Source: Ignavibacteriota bacterium (GTDB taxonomy: Bacteria; Bacteroidota; Ignavibacteria; UBA10030). From it: a stretch of 38,795 nucleotides of DNA. Below the pieces are notes generated by a model, which was given only the letters and a program-made list of their open reading frames with translations, searched no databases and was not told the DNA's origin. The stretch spans positions 1 through 38,795 of the forward strand of contig JAKEEG010000069.1 in the NCBI GenBank assembly GCA_022616555.1. Direction: 5' to 3'. Shown here piece after piece: positions 9,413-17,179 of this stretch. Numbering within the stretch: position 1 is the first letter of the stretch; every line of letters starts with the position of its first letter. The position numbers and the translations under genes were made by a program.

Positions 9413-10116
9413 AAAAGAAAATTATTCTTCGCGCGGAAAATCTCCACAAGGAGTTTCCGACTGGAAAGGGAGAAGCTCTCCAGGTTTTACGTGGAATCGA
9501 TATAGAAATTGGGCAGAGTGAAATCGTCGTTATTATTGGTCCGTCCGGCTCGGGGAAGAGCACTTTGTTGCACTTGTTGAGCGCGCTGGATCGCCCGACG
9601 CTTGGGAAGGTGTTTTTTGAGGAAAATGACCTAGTGGCAATGAACGAGCGCGAGACGACTAGTTTTCGTAATGCGATGATGGGGTTTGTGTTCCAGTTTC
9701 ATCACTTGCTGCCGGAGTTCACAGCAGTCGAGAATGTCGCGATGCCTGCCTTAATTCAAGGGTACAGCATGCGCGATGTACGAGAGAAAGCTATGCAATT
9801 ACTCAATGAGGTTGGTGTGAGTGAGCGGGCTGGGCACCGTCCTTCGGCGCTCTCAGGAGGTGAACAGCAGCGCGTAGCTGTTGCCCGTGCGATGATGAAT
9901 GGCCCTAAAATCATATTCGCAGACGAGCCCTCCGGCAATCTTGATGAGGAAAACGGCATAAAATTGCATACGCTCCTTGTCCAGCTTGCGCGGCAGCGAG
10001 GGTTAACCTTTGTGATCGCAACGCATAACCCGGATATGACGAAACGTGCAGACAGGGTGTTGCGTCTAAGTGAAGGAAAGCTCTCGTTGGTCAGGCATGC
10101 TGTTAAGAGCTACTGA
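9403..10116 (+). CDS. lolD: Lipoprotein-releasing ABC transporter ATP-binding protein
   Basis: The cytosolic ATPase (237 residues) that drives the LolCE permeases. It has the Walker A motif GPSGSGKS at residues 46-53, a Q-loop in FVFQFHHLLPEFT, the ABC signature LSGGEQQRVAVARAM, Walker B IIFADEP with SGNLDEENG, and the switch histidine in IATHNPDM. The LLPEFTAVENVAMP segment is typical of LolD. I chose ATG 9403, which overlaps the end of the upstream permease by ten bases; the open frame extends further upstream inside that gene without family similarity. It closes the operon. Confidence 0.95.
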   Translation: MGVKKKIILRAENLHKEFPTGKGEALQVLRGIDIEIGQSEIVVIIGPSGSGKSTLLHLLSALDRPTLGKVFFEENDLVAMNERETTSFRNAMMGFVFQFHHLLPEFTAVENVAMPALIQGYSMRDVREKAMQLLNEVGVSERAGHRPSALSGGEQQRVAVARAMMNGPKIIFADEPSGNLDEENGIKLHTLLVQLARQRGLTFVIATHNPDMTKRADRVLRLSEGKLSLVRHAVKSY

Positions 10117-10133
10117 CACTGATTTTTTTTGGC

Positions 10134-10161
10134 TTGACTTTCGTTAAATTTGGGTTAAATT
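10134..10161 (+). promoter_or_regulatory. Possible sigma70-type promoter with paired GTTAAATT repeats
   Basis: TTGACT (10134-10139) lies 16 bases upstream of TAAATT (10156-10161), an acceptable but weak -35/-10 pair. The octamer GTTAAATT occurs twice, at 10143-10150 and 10154-10161, exactly 11 bases apart, which could be an operator occupying one face of the helix. Confidence 0.4.
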
Positions 10162-10166
10162 AAGGG

Positions 10167-10246
10167 CTGACCAAGACAACAGTTCTTCCCCTGACTGTTG
10201 TTTATTGAGGTCAAGCCCGGCGTTCCCCCCAGCGCTGGGCTTTTTG
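10167..10246 (+). ncRNA. Candidate small RNA or attenuated leader between lolD and the DUF3098-like gene
   Basis: A start about six bases after the putative -10 would give a transcript of roughly 80 bases with two structures. The first has an outer stem TGACC/GGTCA (10168-10172 with 10209-10213) around an inner stem ACAACAG/CTGTTGT (10176-10182 with 10195-10201). The second is an intrinsic terminator ending in five T at 10241-10245. It could be a free-standing sRNA or an attenuated 5' leader of the gene at 10275. It matches no RNA family I recognise. Confidence 0.35.
10214..10246 (+). terminator. Rho-independent terminator or attenuator
   Basis: AGCCCGGCGTT (10214-10224) pairs with AGCGCTGGGCT (10231-10241) across a six-C loop, with two G-T wobbles, followed by TTTTTG. 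It lies 29 bases before the next start codon, so it either ends the lolCDE transcript or controls the downstream gene. Confidence 0.75.
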
Positions 10247-10274
10247 TTCCATCAAGAGTTTGAAAGGAAACGAT

Positions 10275-10577
10275 ATGGCACGTGATGTTCACAAGCCGGC
10301 GGCAAAACGGGGCTCAGGTAAAGATAGACTCCCGTTTACGAAAACGAATTATCAAATATTGGCTGTCGCACTTCTTGTCATAGCTGCAGGATATGTCGCT
10401 CTAGCTCAGGCGCCGTGGGATGGTTTTCTTCCTCTGGTTGTGGCACCCATTCTTTTGGTTACCGGCTACTGCATCCTCGTGCCATTTGGGATACTCTACC
10501 GCAGTAAAAAGGAGCGCGATGTGAATGGAGCTTCGAGCGAAAGCGATTCGACTCCGTCAAATGCCGCAGCGTCTTGA
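10275..10577 (+). CDS. Small two-helix membrane protein, DUF3098-like
   Basis: A 100-residue protein with a basic N terminus, then LPFTKTNYQILAVALLVIAA and a second hydrophobic helix at about residues 57-78 (PLVVAPILLVTGYCILVPF). A short Ser/Glu-rich cytoplasmic tail follows. The F-x-x-x-N-Y start into the first helix and the AP-x-x-L-x-x-G second helix resemble the Bacteroidetes DUF3098 family, often encoded beside ftsX or envelope genes; here an FtsX-like Lol system is just upstream. AAAGGAAA at 10263-10270 supports the ATG at 10275. No biochemical function is known to me. Confidence 0.65.
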   Translation: MARDVHKPAAKRGSGKDRLPFTKTNYQILAVALLVIAAGYVALAQAPWDGFLPLVVAPILLVTGYCILVPFGILYRSKKERDVNGASSESDSTPSNAAAS

Positions 10578-10600
10578 AAATCCGCTTCATTTTTTGTACC

Positions 10601-10629
10601 TTGAGTGATAGAGCCGATTTGTGGATAAA
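10601..10629 (+). promoter_or_regulatory. Probable promoter of tRNA-Lys
   Basis: TTGAGT (10601-10606), a 17-base spacer and GATAAA (10624-10629) lie just upstream of the tRNA at 10645. The -10 match is only partial. Confidence 0.4.
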
Positions 10630-10644
10630 AAGGATTTACTTGGC

Positions 10645-10716
10645 GAGCGTGTAGCTCAGTGGTAGAGCATCTGCCTTTTAAGCAGAGGGTCGATGGTTCG
10701 ATCCCATCCACGCTCA
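10645..10716 (+). tRNA. tRNA-Lys (anticodon TTT)
   Basis: A complete cloverleaf. The acceptor stem is GAGCGTG with CACGCTC (10709-10715) and the discriminator is A. The D arm is GCTC/GAGC and the anticodon stem TCTGC/GCAGA encloses CTTTTAA. The T arm GATGG-TTCGATC-CCATC is intact. CCA is not encoded and must be added after transcription. It decodes AAA and AAG. Confidence 0.96.
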
Positions 10717-10737
10717 CAAAGCAGTAAGAGGTACATT

Positions 10738-10817
10738 GTTATTAGTTCTTTGTTTAACAACGTTGAAGTTGTTAGAATTATTGTTCCCTCGATGACGATA
10801 AGCAAATAACTAATAAC
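10738..10817 (+). repeat. Nested inverted repeat in the spacer between the two tRNAs
   Basis: GTTATTAGTTCTTTG at 10738-10752 is mirrored by CAAATAACTAATAAC at 10803-10817 (14 of 15 positions complementary). Inside it a second hairpin, TAACAAC/GTTGTTA (10755-10761 with 10768-10774), has a six-base loop. It could be a processing structure of a two-tRNA transcript or a small palindromic repeat element; copies elsewhere cannot be tested here. Confidence 0.55.
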
Positions 10818-10823
10818 CAACCA

Positions 10824-10907
10824 GCCCGGATGGTGGAACTGGTAGACACACCGTCTTGAGGGGGCGGCGCCCGTTAGGGCATGCGAGTTCAAGTCTCGCT
10901 CCGGGCA
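10824..10907 (+). tRNA. tRNA-Leu (anticodon GAG)
   Basis: An 84-base class II tRNA. The acceptor stem is GCCCGGA with TCCGGGC (10900-10906) and the discriminator is A. The anticodon loop is TTGAGGG, closed by CCGTC/GGCGG, so the anticodon is GAG, reading CTC and CTT. A long variable arm (CGCCC-GTTA-GGGC) follows, as expected for leucine, then a T arm with GTTCAAGTC. CCA is not encoded. Confidence 0.95.
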
Positions 10908-10950
10908 CTAATGTCAGTTCTCTTTTGTTCAATTAGATGGAGGGTTAATT

Positions 10951-11718
10951 ATGAGATGGATTTTACTACTTCTGGCTGTGGTTGTTGCAACCTCGTTGAG
11001 CTTTGCGCAATCTACAGCGGGAACTGAACAAAATGTCGAAGCCGACAAACTGTACAACGAAGGGAATGCGTTGTACCGTGCAGGAAATTATGCCGGCGCA
11101 ATTGAAAAGTACAACGCGGCCTTGGTGCTTGCCAGGGATTACAAGTATTATTACCAGCTTGGCATTTCCTATAAGAATAGCCGTCAGCTTGATCTGGCAA
11201 TTTCTTCATTGTTGGAATGCGTCAAAGCGAAACCAGATTTTGCCGCTGGCCATCATGCCCTTGGCGGTACTTACCAAACGAGAGGTGAATACGATAAGGC
11301 GATTACTTCGTTTAAAGAGGCTATTAAGCTCAACCCTTCCTATGCACCGTCGAAAAAAGGCATTGAGGAAGCGTACGCTGGAAAAATCCAAGAGCTTGCT
11401 GATGCAGGAAAATACGAAGAGGCGGCGACTCTGGCGGACGAAGCGCTGGACACATACAAGGATAATGCGAAACTGTACCTGTTAGCAGCGCGCGTTTACA
11501 ACCGAATGGCACTCCCGGAGAAAGCCATCGAGGCAGCTCAGCGCGCCCTTACGTTGAAAACACGGGGAGGAAAAGGACCGGAGTTTTTTGAGATTGGAAT
11601 GGGCTATAAGCAGATGAAGGATTGGGCGAAAGCGCGCGCCGCGTTTAACGAAGCGCGTAAGGATCCCCAATATGCTCGTAATGCCCAATACGAGCTTGAC
11701 GGCATGAAGGGGCGATAA
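10951..11718 (+). CDS. Exported TPR-repeat protein
   Basis: A 255-residue protein with a signal peptide (MRWILLLLAVVVATSLSFAQ, cleavage likely after the FAQ region; no lipobox), followed by tandem tetratricopeptide repeats. Clear units begin at about residues 32 (ADKLYNEGNALYRAGNYAGA), 66, 100 (GGTYQTRGEYDKAITSFKEA), 134 and 168, with a final unit near 212. TPRs are protein-protein scaffolds, so a periplasmic or outer-membrane assembly role is plausible, but nothing in the sequence identifies a partner. GGAGGG lies eight bases upstream of the ATG. It is followed by a good terminator. Confidence 0.85.
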   Translation: MRWILLLLAVVVATSLSFAQSTAGTEQNVEADKLYNEGNALYRAGNYAGAIEKYNAALVLARDYKYYYQLGISYKNSRQLDLAISSLLECVKAKPDFAAGHHALGGTYQTRGEYDKAITSFKEAIKLNPSYAPSKKGIEEAYAGKIQELADAGKYEEAATLADEALDTYKDNAKLYLLAARVYNRMALPEKAIEAAQRALTLKTRGGKGPEFFEIGMGYKQMKDWAKARAAFNEARKDPQYARNAQYELDGMKGR

Positions 11719-11743
11719 CTGTTTCCATGTATGGTTTATCATG

Positions 11744-11769
11744 AAGGGCGAGTCTATCGCCCTTTTTTA
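11744..11769 (+). terminator. Rho-independent terminator after the TPR gene
   Basis: The 8-bp stem AAGGGCGA/TCGCCCTT (11744-11751 with 11757-11764) has a five-base loop and continues into TTTTATTTCTT. Confidence 0.85.
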
Positions 11770-11785
11770 TTTCTTCTACCGTCCT

Positions 11786-12364
11786 ATGACTAAACGCGAA
11801 AAATCCTTCATCCTGATAGCATCCTTATATGCGTTGAACCGGCGAAACGAAGTTCCAGCCATCCTTCATCGGATGAAAGTGCCCCATAGGCATCTTGTTG
11901 AGTTGTTCCTCCATTTGTCGCTTCTGCTGGGCTTTCCAGCAATGTTGGACGGGTATGAAAAATTGTCTTCCTTGAATCTTCTTCCGAGGTCTTCTCAACA
12001 CCGTCTCGCGTTTCACAACAATCGAACAAGGGGGCTTCGCGCTTTACGGAGAGTTTACGGCTCGCAGACGGATAAACTGCTCTCATCTCTTGAAGCTATG
12101 TTCCCGGGGCTATCTACAATGATTGTGGAGGATGTTTACGGTAAGGTAATTGCAAGGCGGGGATTGACTCTGAGGGAACGTGAATTGGTGAATATTGCCG
12201 TCTTAACGATTCAAGGGCTGAACCGACAGCTGCACTCACATGTGCGAGGAGCGATAAGAGTCGGAGTTTCACCGACAACTCTCCGTTCCGCACTGCGGCT
12301 GCTAGGAAAGCGATTCCGAGTAAGGACCCGCGTAGCGGAAGAACTACTCAGCCAGCTTACATAG
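11786..12364 (+). CDS. Carboxymuconolactone decarboxylase-like (AhpD-superfamily) protein without the CxxC motif
   Basis: A 192-residue, mostly helical, basic protein. The C-terminal half (RGLTLRERELVNIAVLTIQG, then LNRQLHSHVRGAIRVGVSPT) is a good match to the CMD fold. The N-terminal half (KREKSFILIASLYALNRRNE, then HRHLVELFLHLSLLLGFPAM) looks like a diverged first copy of the same helices. The protein contains no cysteine, so the CxxC peroxidase chemistry of AhpD is impossible. It may be a non-redox CMD enzyme or a binding protein. I chose ATG 11786 because the open frame further upstream lies in the terminator. Its function is unknown. Confidence 0.7.
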   Translation: MTKREKSFILIASLYALNRRNEVPAILHRMKVPHRHLVELFLHLSLLLGFPAMLDGYEKLSSLNLLPRSSQHRLAFHNNRTRGLRALRRVYGSQTDKLLSSLEAMFPGLSTMIVEDVYGKVIARRGLTLRERELVNIAVLTIQGLNRQLHSHVRGAIRVGVSPTTLRSALRLLGKRFRVRTRVAEELLSQLT

Positions 12365-12372
12365 TTGTTTGA

Positions 12373-12401
12373 TTGACTTTCAAAAACAGAACTCGTACTA
12401 T
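12373..12401 (+). promoter_or_regulatory. Sigma70-type promoter of the acylphosphatase gene
   Basis: TTGACT (12373-12378), a 17-base spacer and TACTAT (12396-12401) form a good promoter. Transcription should begin about 12408, only a few bases before the ATG at 12413, and there is no Shine-Dalgarno, which suggests a leaderless message. Confidence 0.6.
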
Positions 12402-12412
12402 TATTAATAATT

Positions 12413-12685
12413 ATGGATGTCGGAGCTCGTATTATTGTGAGGGGGCTGGTGCAGGGTGTCGGATTCCGCTATTTTGTGTTGCGCCATGCCTCTACGCTTG
12501 GATTAAGCGGATACGTACAAAATACATATAATGGAGACGTTGAGATTGAAGTTGAGGGAAGCCGATCCTTGGTAGAAGAGCTCATTAAAGAAGTAAAAGC
12601 CGGTCCGCGCTCTGCCCATGTGTCCGACGTAAAAATCGAATGGAAAAGCCCGGAACAGAGCTTTCATGGTTTTGAAATTCGTTAA
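12413..12685 (+). CDS. acyP: Acylphosphatase
   Basis: A 90-residue enzyme that hydrolyses acyl phosphates such as acetyl phosphate. The signature GLVQGVGFRYFV is at residues 11-22, with the phosphate-binding Arg19. The catalytic Asn37 lies in GYVQNTYNGDVEIEVEG. Length and layout match the small single-domain family. A good promoter lies so close that the mRNA may have almost no 5' leader. Confidence 0.95.
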   Translation: MDVGARIIVRGLVQGVGFRYFVLRHASTLGLSGYVQNTYNGDVEIEVEGSRSLVEELIKEVKAGPRSAHVSDVKIEWKSPEQSFHGFEIR

Positions 12686-12738
12686 CCCTTCAGTTGTTCC
12701 TCCCATTGTCAGCTGTACTTGTTTTTGAAAGGTGACCG

Positions 12739-13242
12739 TTGAAATTTCTACTAAGCAGTCCACGTGTGGGCTTCGGATACGATATTCATAAATTCACGCC
12801 CGGGCGAAAATTCATGCTCGGTGGAGTGCGGATTCCATATCACCAAGGATTGCTTGGCCATTCAGACGCCGACGTTCTCCTTCACGCTATCTGTGACGCC
12901 TTACTAGGAGCTGCGGGATTGGGCGATATCGGCAAGCATTTTCCCGATACGAGTAAGAAGCTTAAAAATGCTTCCAGCATTAAATTGCTTGAAAGCGTAA
13001 AGAAAATATTAGCCAAAGAGGGCTATGAAATTGTCAATGTGGATTCCACTGTTGTTTTGCAGTGGCCGAAAATCTCTCCATATTCATCTCGCATGATTAC
13101 GAAAATTGCTAGCTCGTTAAAAATAAAGAAAAACTGTGTCTCGGTAAAAGCAACGACGAATGAAGGTTTGGGGTTCCTTGGCAGGGGGGTAGCATGCGCG
13201 GCTTATGCCGTTGCCTCGATTCGGCGCATTGATCAAGAGTAA
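12739..13242 (+). CDS. ispF: 2-C-methyl-D-erythritol 2,4-cyclodiphosphate synthase
   Basis: The fifth step of the MEP pathway to isopentenyl diphosphate, forming the cyclic diphosphate with release of CMP. The 167-residue protein has the metal ligands Asp15 and His17 (GYDIHKF, isoleucine where valine is usual) and His49 (DADVLLHAICDALLG). It also has the DIGKHFPDT segment and the C-terminal TTNEGLGFLGRG. The start is TTG, supported by AAAGGTG at 12728-12734. No ispD partner is adjacent. It is followed after five bases by the DedA gene. Confidence 0.95.
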   Translation: MKFLLSSPRVGFGYDIHKFTPGRKFMLGGVRIPYHQGLLGHSDADVLLHAICDALLGAAGLGDIGKHFPDTSKKLKNASSIKLLESVKKILAKEGYEIVNVDSTVVLQWPKISPYSSRMITKIASSLKIKKNCVSVKATTNEGLGFLGRGVACAAYAVASIRRIDQE

Positions 13243-13247
13243 ACAAA

Positions 13248-13868
13248 GTGGAACAAATTGTACAAGAACTTACGTCGTTAAACCCGCTGTGGGTGTATGT
13301 TGCCGTCGCCGGTATAGCGTATATTGAGAATATTTTTCCTCCGTTCCCCAGTGATGTGATCGTTGTTGCCGCTGGTTCGCTGGTTGGCATTGGCACGATA
13401 GACTTTTCATTGGCGCTGGTACTGGCAACCGCGGGGAGCACGTTGGGTTTTGCAACAATGTATAAGTTGGGCGATTGGTTCGGGGATAAAATCCTTGAAA
13501 CGGGAAAAATCAAATTCATTCCTATTGAGAGTGTGAAAAAAGTGGAGGTATGGTTTCAGAAATACGGATACGGGTTGATTATCGCCAACAGGTTTATGGC
13601 TGGAACACGCGCAGTCGTTTCTTTTTTTGCGGGATTGTCCGAGCTCGCGTTTGCGAAAACAGTCATTCTGTCGTTTTTCAGCGCCTTGGCTTGGAACGCC
13701 ATCCTTCTGTACGCCGGGAAGGCGCTCGGACAAAATTGGCGCGAAATTGCCTCCTATCTTGAAACGTATAGTCAGATTGTTACCGCAGTGATTTCGATTG
13801 TCCTTATTGCTGTGGTCATTCGTTGGTTTCTTCGGAAGAAAACATCGACGGAACCATCCTCTCACTAA
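13248..13868 (+). CDS. DedA/VTT-family integral membrane protein
   Basis: A 206-residue multi-span inner-membrane protein of the DedA (SNARE-associated/VTT) family, members of which are linked to phospholipid or undecaprenyl-phosphate flipping. It shows the re-entrant loop acid and prolines (YIENIFPPFPSDVIVVAAG), the glycine-rich GSTLGFATMYKLGDWFG, and the NRFMAGTRAVVSFFAG motif with its key arginine. The start is GTG at 13248, five bases after ispF, with no obvious ribosome binding site. Its position just before a PAP2 phosphatase suggests a shared role in lipid-carrier recycling. Confidence 0.88.
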   Translation: MEQIVQELTSLNPLWVYVAVAGIAYIENIFPPFPSDVIVVAAGSLVGIGTIDFSLALVLATAGSTLGFATMYKLGDWFGDKILETGKIKFIPIESVKKVEVWFQKYGYGLIIANRFMAGTRAVVSFFAGLSELAFAKTVILSFFSALAWNAILLYAGKALGQNWREIASYLETYSQIVTAVISIVLIAVVIRWFLRKKTSTEPSSH

Positions 13869-13883
13869 CCACGAGTATACTGC

Positions 13884-14486
13884 TTGGCAGATTTTCTTTA
13901 TTCAATCGACCGCGCTCTTTTTTACTTCATCAATCACACACTGCAAAATCCGTTGTTCGATTTGGTGATGCCGGTGCTTACCGACTTGAATAAACAGCCG
14001 GTCGCTATTGTTATTTTCGCGTTGCTTTGGCTCTTACTCCTTGCGAAGGGAGGAAGAGCGGGAAGAATAGCAGCCTTGCTGCTCATCCCGACAATATATT
14101 TTAGTGACCAATTGAACAGTACATTTCTCAAGCATATATTCGACCGACTTCGTCCTTGCCATGCGTTGGAGGATGTTCATATTCTCGTTCCGTGCGGCAG
14201 CGGATTTTCTTTCCCCTCATCTCATGCAGTCAATAACTTTGCGGCTGCTATTGTGTTGGCGTTCTATATCCCAAAGGGAAAATGGTGGTTTTACTCGTTT
14301 GCTGCGGCGATGGCATTTTCGCGACCGTATGTTGGAGCACACTATCCATCAGATATTCTCGTTGGTTCTGTTGTGGGGGTCGGATGTGGTGCACTGATCA
14401 TTTTTCTGTATTCTCAAATCGAAGCGTGGTGGAAGCACCGTAATGCTCCTATTGAGGAAGCGTCGAAGGATGAGGCTGAAACATGA
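13884..14486 (+). CDS. PAP2-family membrane phosphatase
   Basis: A 200-residue integral membrane phosphatase of the PAP2 type. The three catalytic motifs are all present: KHIFDRLRP, the central FPSSHAVNNF and SRPYVGAHYPSDILVG. Membrane helices flank them. Such proteins dephosphorylate undecaprenyl diphosphate or phosphatidic-acid-type lipids; which applies here is not clear, though proximity to DedA and lnt favours envelope lipid metabolism. The start is probably TTG at 13884 (LADFLYSIDRALFYF). No other start gives a full first helix, and there is no good Shine-Dalgarno. The stop overlaps the next ATG (ATGA). Confidence 0.88.
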   Translation: MADFLYSIDRALFYFINHTLQNPLFDLVMPVLTDLNKQPVAIVIFALLWLLLLAKGGRAGRIAALLLIPTIYFSDQLNSTFLKHIFDRLRPCHALEDVHILVPCGSGFSFPSSHAVNNFAAAIVLAFYIPKGKWWFYSFAAAMAFSRPYVGAHYPSDILVGSVVGVGCGALIIFLYSQIEAWWKHRNAPIEEASKDEAET

Positions 14487-16135
14487 ACATCACCCGCCGC
14501 TCGCGGATTAGTCTCGCAGTTCTCTCAGGGACTTTGTTGGGACTGGCGTTCCCGCCTTCGCCGCTGTACTCTGCCGCGTACGTCGCGCTGGTTCCGTTTC
14601 TTTTCCTTATGGAACGGTTGGAAAACTATAAACAGGTGGTATGGTATTCGTACCTCATGACGTTTGTGTTTCACTTGTTTTCGCTGTACTGGATTGGCGG
14701 CTTTACCCACGGACGCGATCCGTACTTAATGGCATCTGGTGCAGCTGTGATAATTTTGCATCCGCTGTTCTACTGGATTATTTTTATCCCATATTTTTTT
14801 ATACGGAAGCATGGTGGTGTACTTATTGGGTTGTTTTCATTCCCCTTTTTGTGGATTTCTTTCGATTATTTACATTCACTTTCAGAAGTATCATTTCCCT
14901 GGGTATCGCTCGGAAACAGTCAGGCATACGACTTGTACCGTATTCAGATAGCGGAGTACACGTCTCTCCACGGTCCCGCGTTTGTCGTCTTACTGTTTAA
15001 TGTTCTGGCGTTTATACTGTTAATTCAATTGGCGTCGAAATCCTGGAAGTTTTCTTCTCGAGAATCGGTGTTAACCTTTTTCGTGTTGTTGCTTGTGTAT
15101 TTGCTTCCGTTGTTTTATGGCAGAATGGTTGTAAGCAATCGTGAGATCCCTTCAAATGAAGAAAGAATTAACGTTGGGATTGTCCAACCCGATATCGATC
15201 CCTGGAAAAAATGGGGGGAGGGTGTTACCTCGCGATGGGAATATTATCAATCGCAGGTCAAATTACTACAAGAGAAAAGCGCTGAGCTTATAAATAACGA
15301 TGCGGAATTAATCGTATGGCCTGAGACAGCCATTCCGTTTGAGATTCTTTCGCCTCGGTATCAGTCCAATCGCTCTGAACTTTTGCAGTATATTGATACT
15401 CTCGGCGTTGCTATTTTTACTGGATTGCCGGCAGCGGAGGTATTTGATTCGACAAATGCTCCAGTAACAGCAATAAGGGTCCGCAACAGCAGCGTCTTCG
15501 TTGATTATTACAACTCTGCAACTTTGCTTGCGCCAGACAGTGTAGGACCAGTGTATAAAAAAGTCGTACTCGTGCCATTCGCAGAACGTGTACCCTACGC
15601 GGAACGCCTTTCGTTTCTTATCGAGCCGCTCAAATGGAGTGTTGGCATTAGTGGTTGGGGAAAAGGAGAAGAGCAGATTGTTTATTTAGCTACGACAAAG
15701 TCAGGGACTCAACTGAAGTTTTCAGGTATGATTTGTTATGAATCGGTTTATCCTGATTATGTGCGTGGATTTGTTGATCGGGGAGCACAGTTCCTCGTTG
15801 TTATAACGAATGATAGTTGGTGGGGGAATACATCGGGAGTGTACCAACACATTGCGTACGCATCGTTTCGAGCAATTGAAAACCGCCGATGGGTTGTTCA
15901 GTGTGCGAACGGCGGCATCTCGGCATTTGTCGATGACCTCGGAAAAATCCACCTCTCCACGGAAATGTACACTCCTGCCGCTGTTGTTAGTAGCGTTATG
16001 CCGTTAAAGGAAATGACGTTTTATGCGAAGCATGGAGATGTGTTCGCTCAAGTTTGTTTGTATTGCTCCTTACTATTGCTTATCATAGCTCTGTGGAAAA
16101 AAATGACTCCAAGAACTGAAGTGAGCACAGAATGA
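14483..16135 (+). CDS. lnt: Apolipoprotein N-acyltransferase
   Basis: The inner-membrane enzyme that adds the third acyl chain to lipoproteins before Lol-dependent export. The N-terminal half is a set of membrane helices (residues about 10-210). A periplasmic nitrilase-type domain follows, with the catalytic triad Glu281 (WPETAIPF), Lys360 ([14 protein letters not shown]) and Cys418 ([11 protein letters not shown]). A last helix precedes the C terminus. At 550 residues it is a normal length. It overlaps both neighbours by four bases. Its product is a substrate for the lolCDE system in the same window. Confidence 0.94.
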   Translation: MNITRRSRISLAVLSGTLLGLAFPPSPLYSAAYVALVPFLFLMERLENYKQVVWYSYLMTFVFHLFSLYWIGGFTHGRDPYLMASGAAVIILHPLFYWIIFIPYFFIRKHGGVLIGLFSFPFLWISFDYLHSLSEVSFPWVSLGNSQAYDLYRIQIAEYTSLHGPAFVVLLFNVLAFILLIQLASKSWKFSSRESVLTFFVLLLVYLLPLFYGRMVVSNREIPSNEERINVGIVQPDIDPWKKWGEGVTSRWEYYQSQVKLLQEKSAELINNDAELIVWPETAIPFEILSPRYQSNRSELLQYIDTLGVAIFTGLPAAEVFDSTNAPVTAIRVRNSSVFVDYYNSATLLAPDSVGPVYKKVVLVPFAERVPYAERLSFLIEPLKWSVGISGWGKGEEQIVYLATTKSGTQLKFSGMICYESVYPDYVRGFVDRGAQFLVVITNDSWWGNTSGVYQHIAYASFRAIENRRWVVQCANGGISAFVDDLGKIHLSTEMYTPAAVVSSVMPLKEMTFYAKHGDVFAQVCLYCSLLLLIIALWKKMTPRTEVSTE

Positions 16136-17175
16136 GCTCAAATAACTATATCGACCTGCGCAGCGATACTGTCACTCGCCCTACACCCGCTATGCGAAAA
16201 GCAATGGCGGATGCGGTTGTTGGAGACGATGTGTATGGCGAAGACCCGACTATAAATCGATTGCAAGAGAAAGTTGCTAAGCTTTTAGGCAAAGATACAG
16301 CCCTGTTCGTTCCTTCGGGTGCGATGGGAAACCAAATCGCGATCAAAACGCACACACAGCCGGGAGATGAAATTATCGCCGAGAGTGGTGCTCATGTTTT
16401 TAATTATGAGACTGCCGCCCCCTCGTTTATTTCACAGGTGCAAGTTCAGACAATTCCCGGCAAACGAGGTGTTTTACGTGTCGAAGACCTTGTGCCTGCT
16501 GTTCGTTCCAGCGCGTATTACATGCCCCGCACATCGTTGGTATGTTTGGAGAATACACACAATAAAGCCGGTGGAACGATTTATCCGCTGGACGAAATCA
16601 AAAAAATTCGTGCGTTTACGCACGAGCGAAAACTCGCGCTTCATTTGGATGGGGCAAGATTGTGGAATGCTTCAGTGGCGACCGGTGTCAGCCCAAAAGA
16701 ATACTCGAAGTATTTTGACTCAGTCGCTGTTTGTTTTTCGAAAGGCTTGGGTGCGCCTGTCGGCTCAGCATTGGCTGGGACGAAGGAGTTCATTGAACGA
16801 GCGCGAAAGTACCGAAAAATTCTCGGTGGTGGGATGAGGCAAGCGGGTGTTATCGCGGCCGGGGCACTCTATGCGCTTGAACATCATATCGACCGACTGA
16901 AGGAAGACCACGAGAAAGCCAAAGTTTTTGCCGAAACACTATCTTCCGTCAATGGGTTGGAAATTGATCAGGAAGCCGTGCAAACAAACATTATCATAAT
17001 AAATGTCGGTAAGACCGGCAGATCACCGGCACAAATTTTAGAAGCATTACGGAAAAAGAAAGTTTTGCTCGTTGAAATGAGCTACACCGCCATCAGGGCG
17101 GTAATGCATATGGATGTAACGTTCTCCCAAGTGAAAGAAGCTGCTGGAATTATCAAAGCATTGTTTAAGGCTTAG
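16132..17175 (+). CDS. ltaE: Low-specificity L-threonine aldolase
   Basis: A PLP-dependent enzyme splitting threonine (or allo-threonine) to glycine and acetaldehyde. The 347-residue protein has the typical N terminus [19 protein letters not shown] and the [10 protein letters not shown] segment. [11 protein letters not shown] carries the PLP-binding aspartate, and the Schiff-base lysine is Lys204 in [12 protein letters not shown]. Its ATG overlaps the lnt stop (ATGA), so it is translationally coupled to lnt, although no functional link is evident. Confidence 0.93.
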   Translation: MSSNNYIDLRSDTVTRPTPAMRKAMADAVVGDDVYGEDPTINRLQEKVAKLLGKDTALFVPSGAMGNQIAIKTHTQPGDEIIAESGAHVFNYETAAPSFISQVQVQTIPGKRGVLRVEDLVPAVRSSAYYMPRTSLVCLENTHNKAGGTIYPLDEIKKIRAFTHERKLALHLDGARLWNASVATGVSPKEYSKYFDSVAVCFSKGLGAPVGSALAGTKEFIERARKYRKILGGGMRQAGVIAAGALYALEHHIDRLKEDHEKAKVFAETLSSVNGLEIDQEAVQTNIIIINVGKTGRSPAQILEALRKKKVLLVEMSYTAIRAVMHMDVTFSQVKEAAGIIKALFKA

Positions 17176-17179
17176 GCAA

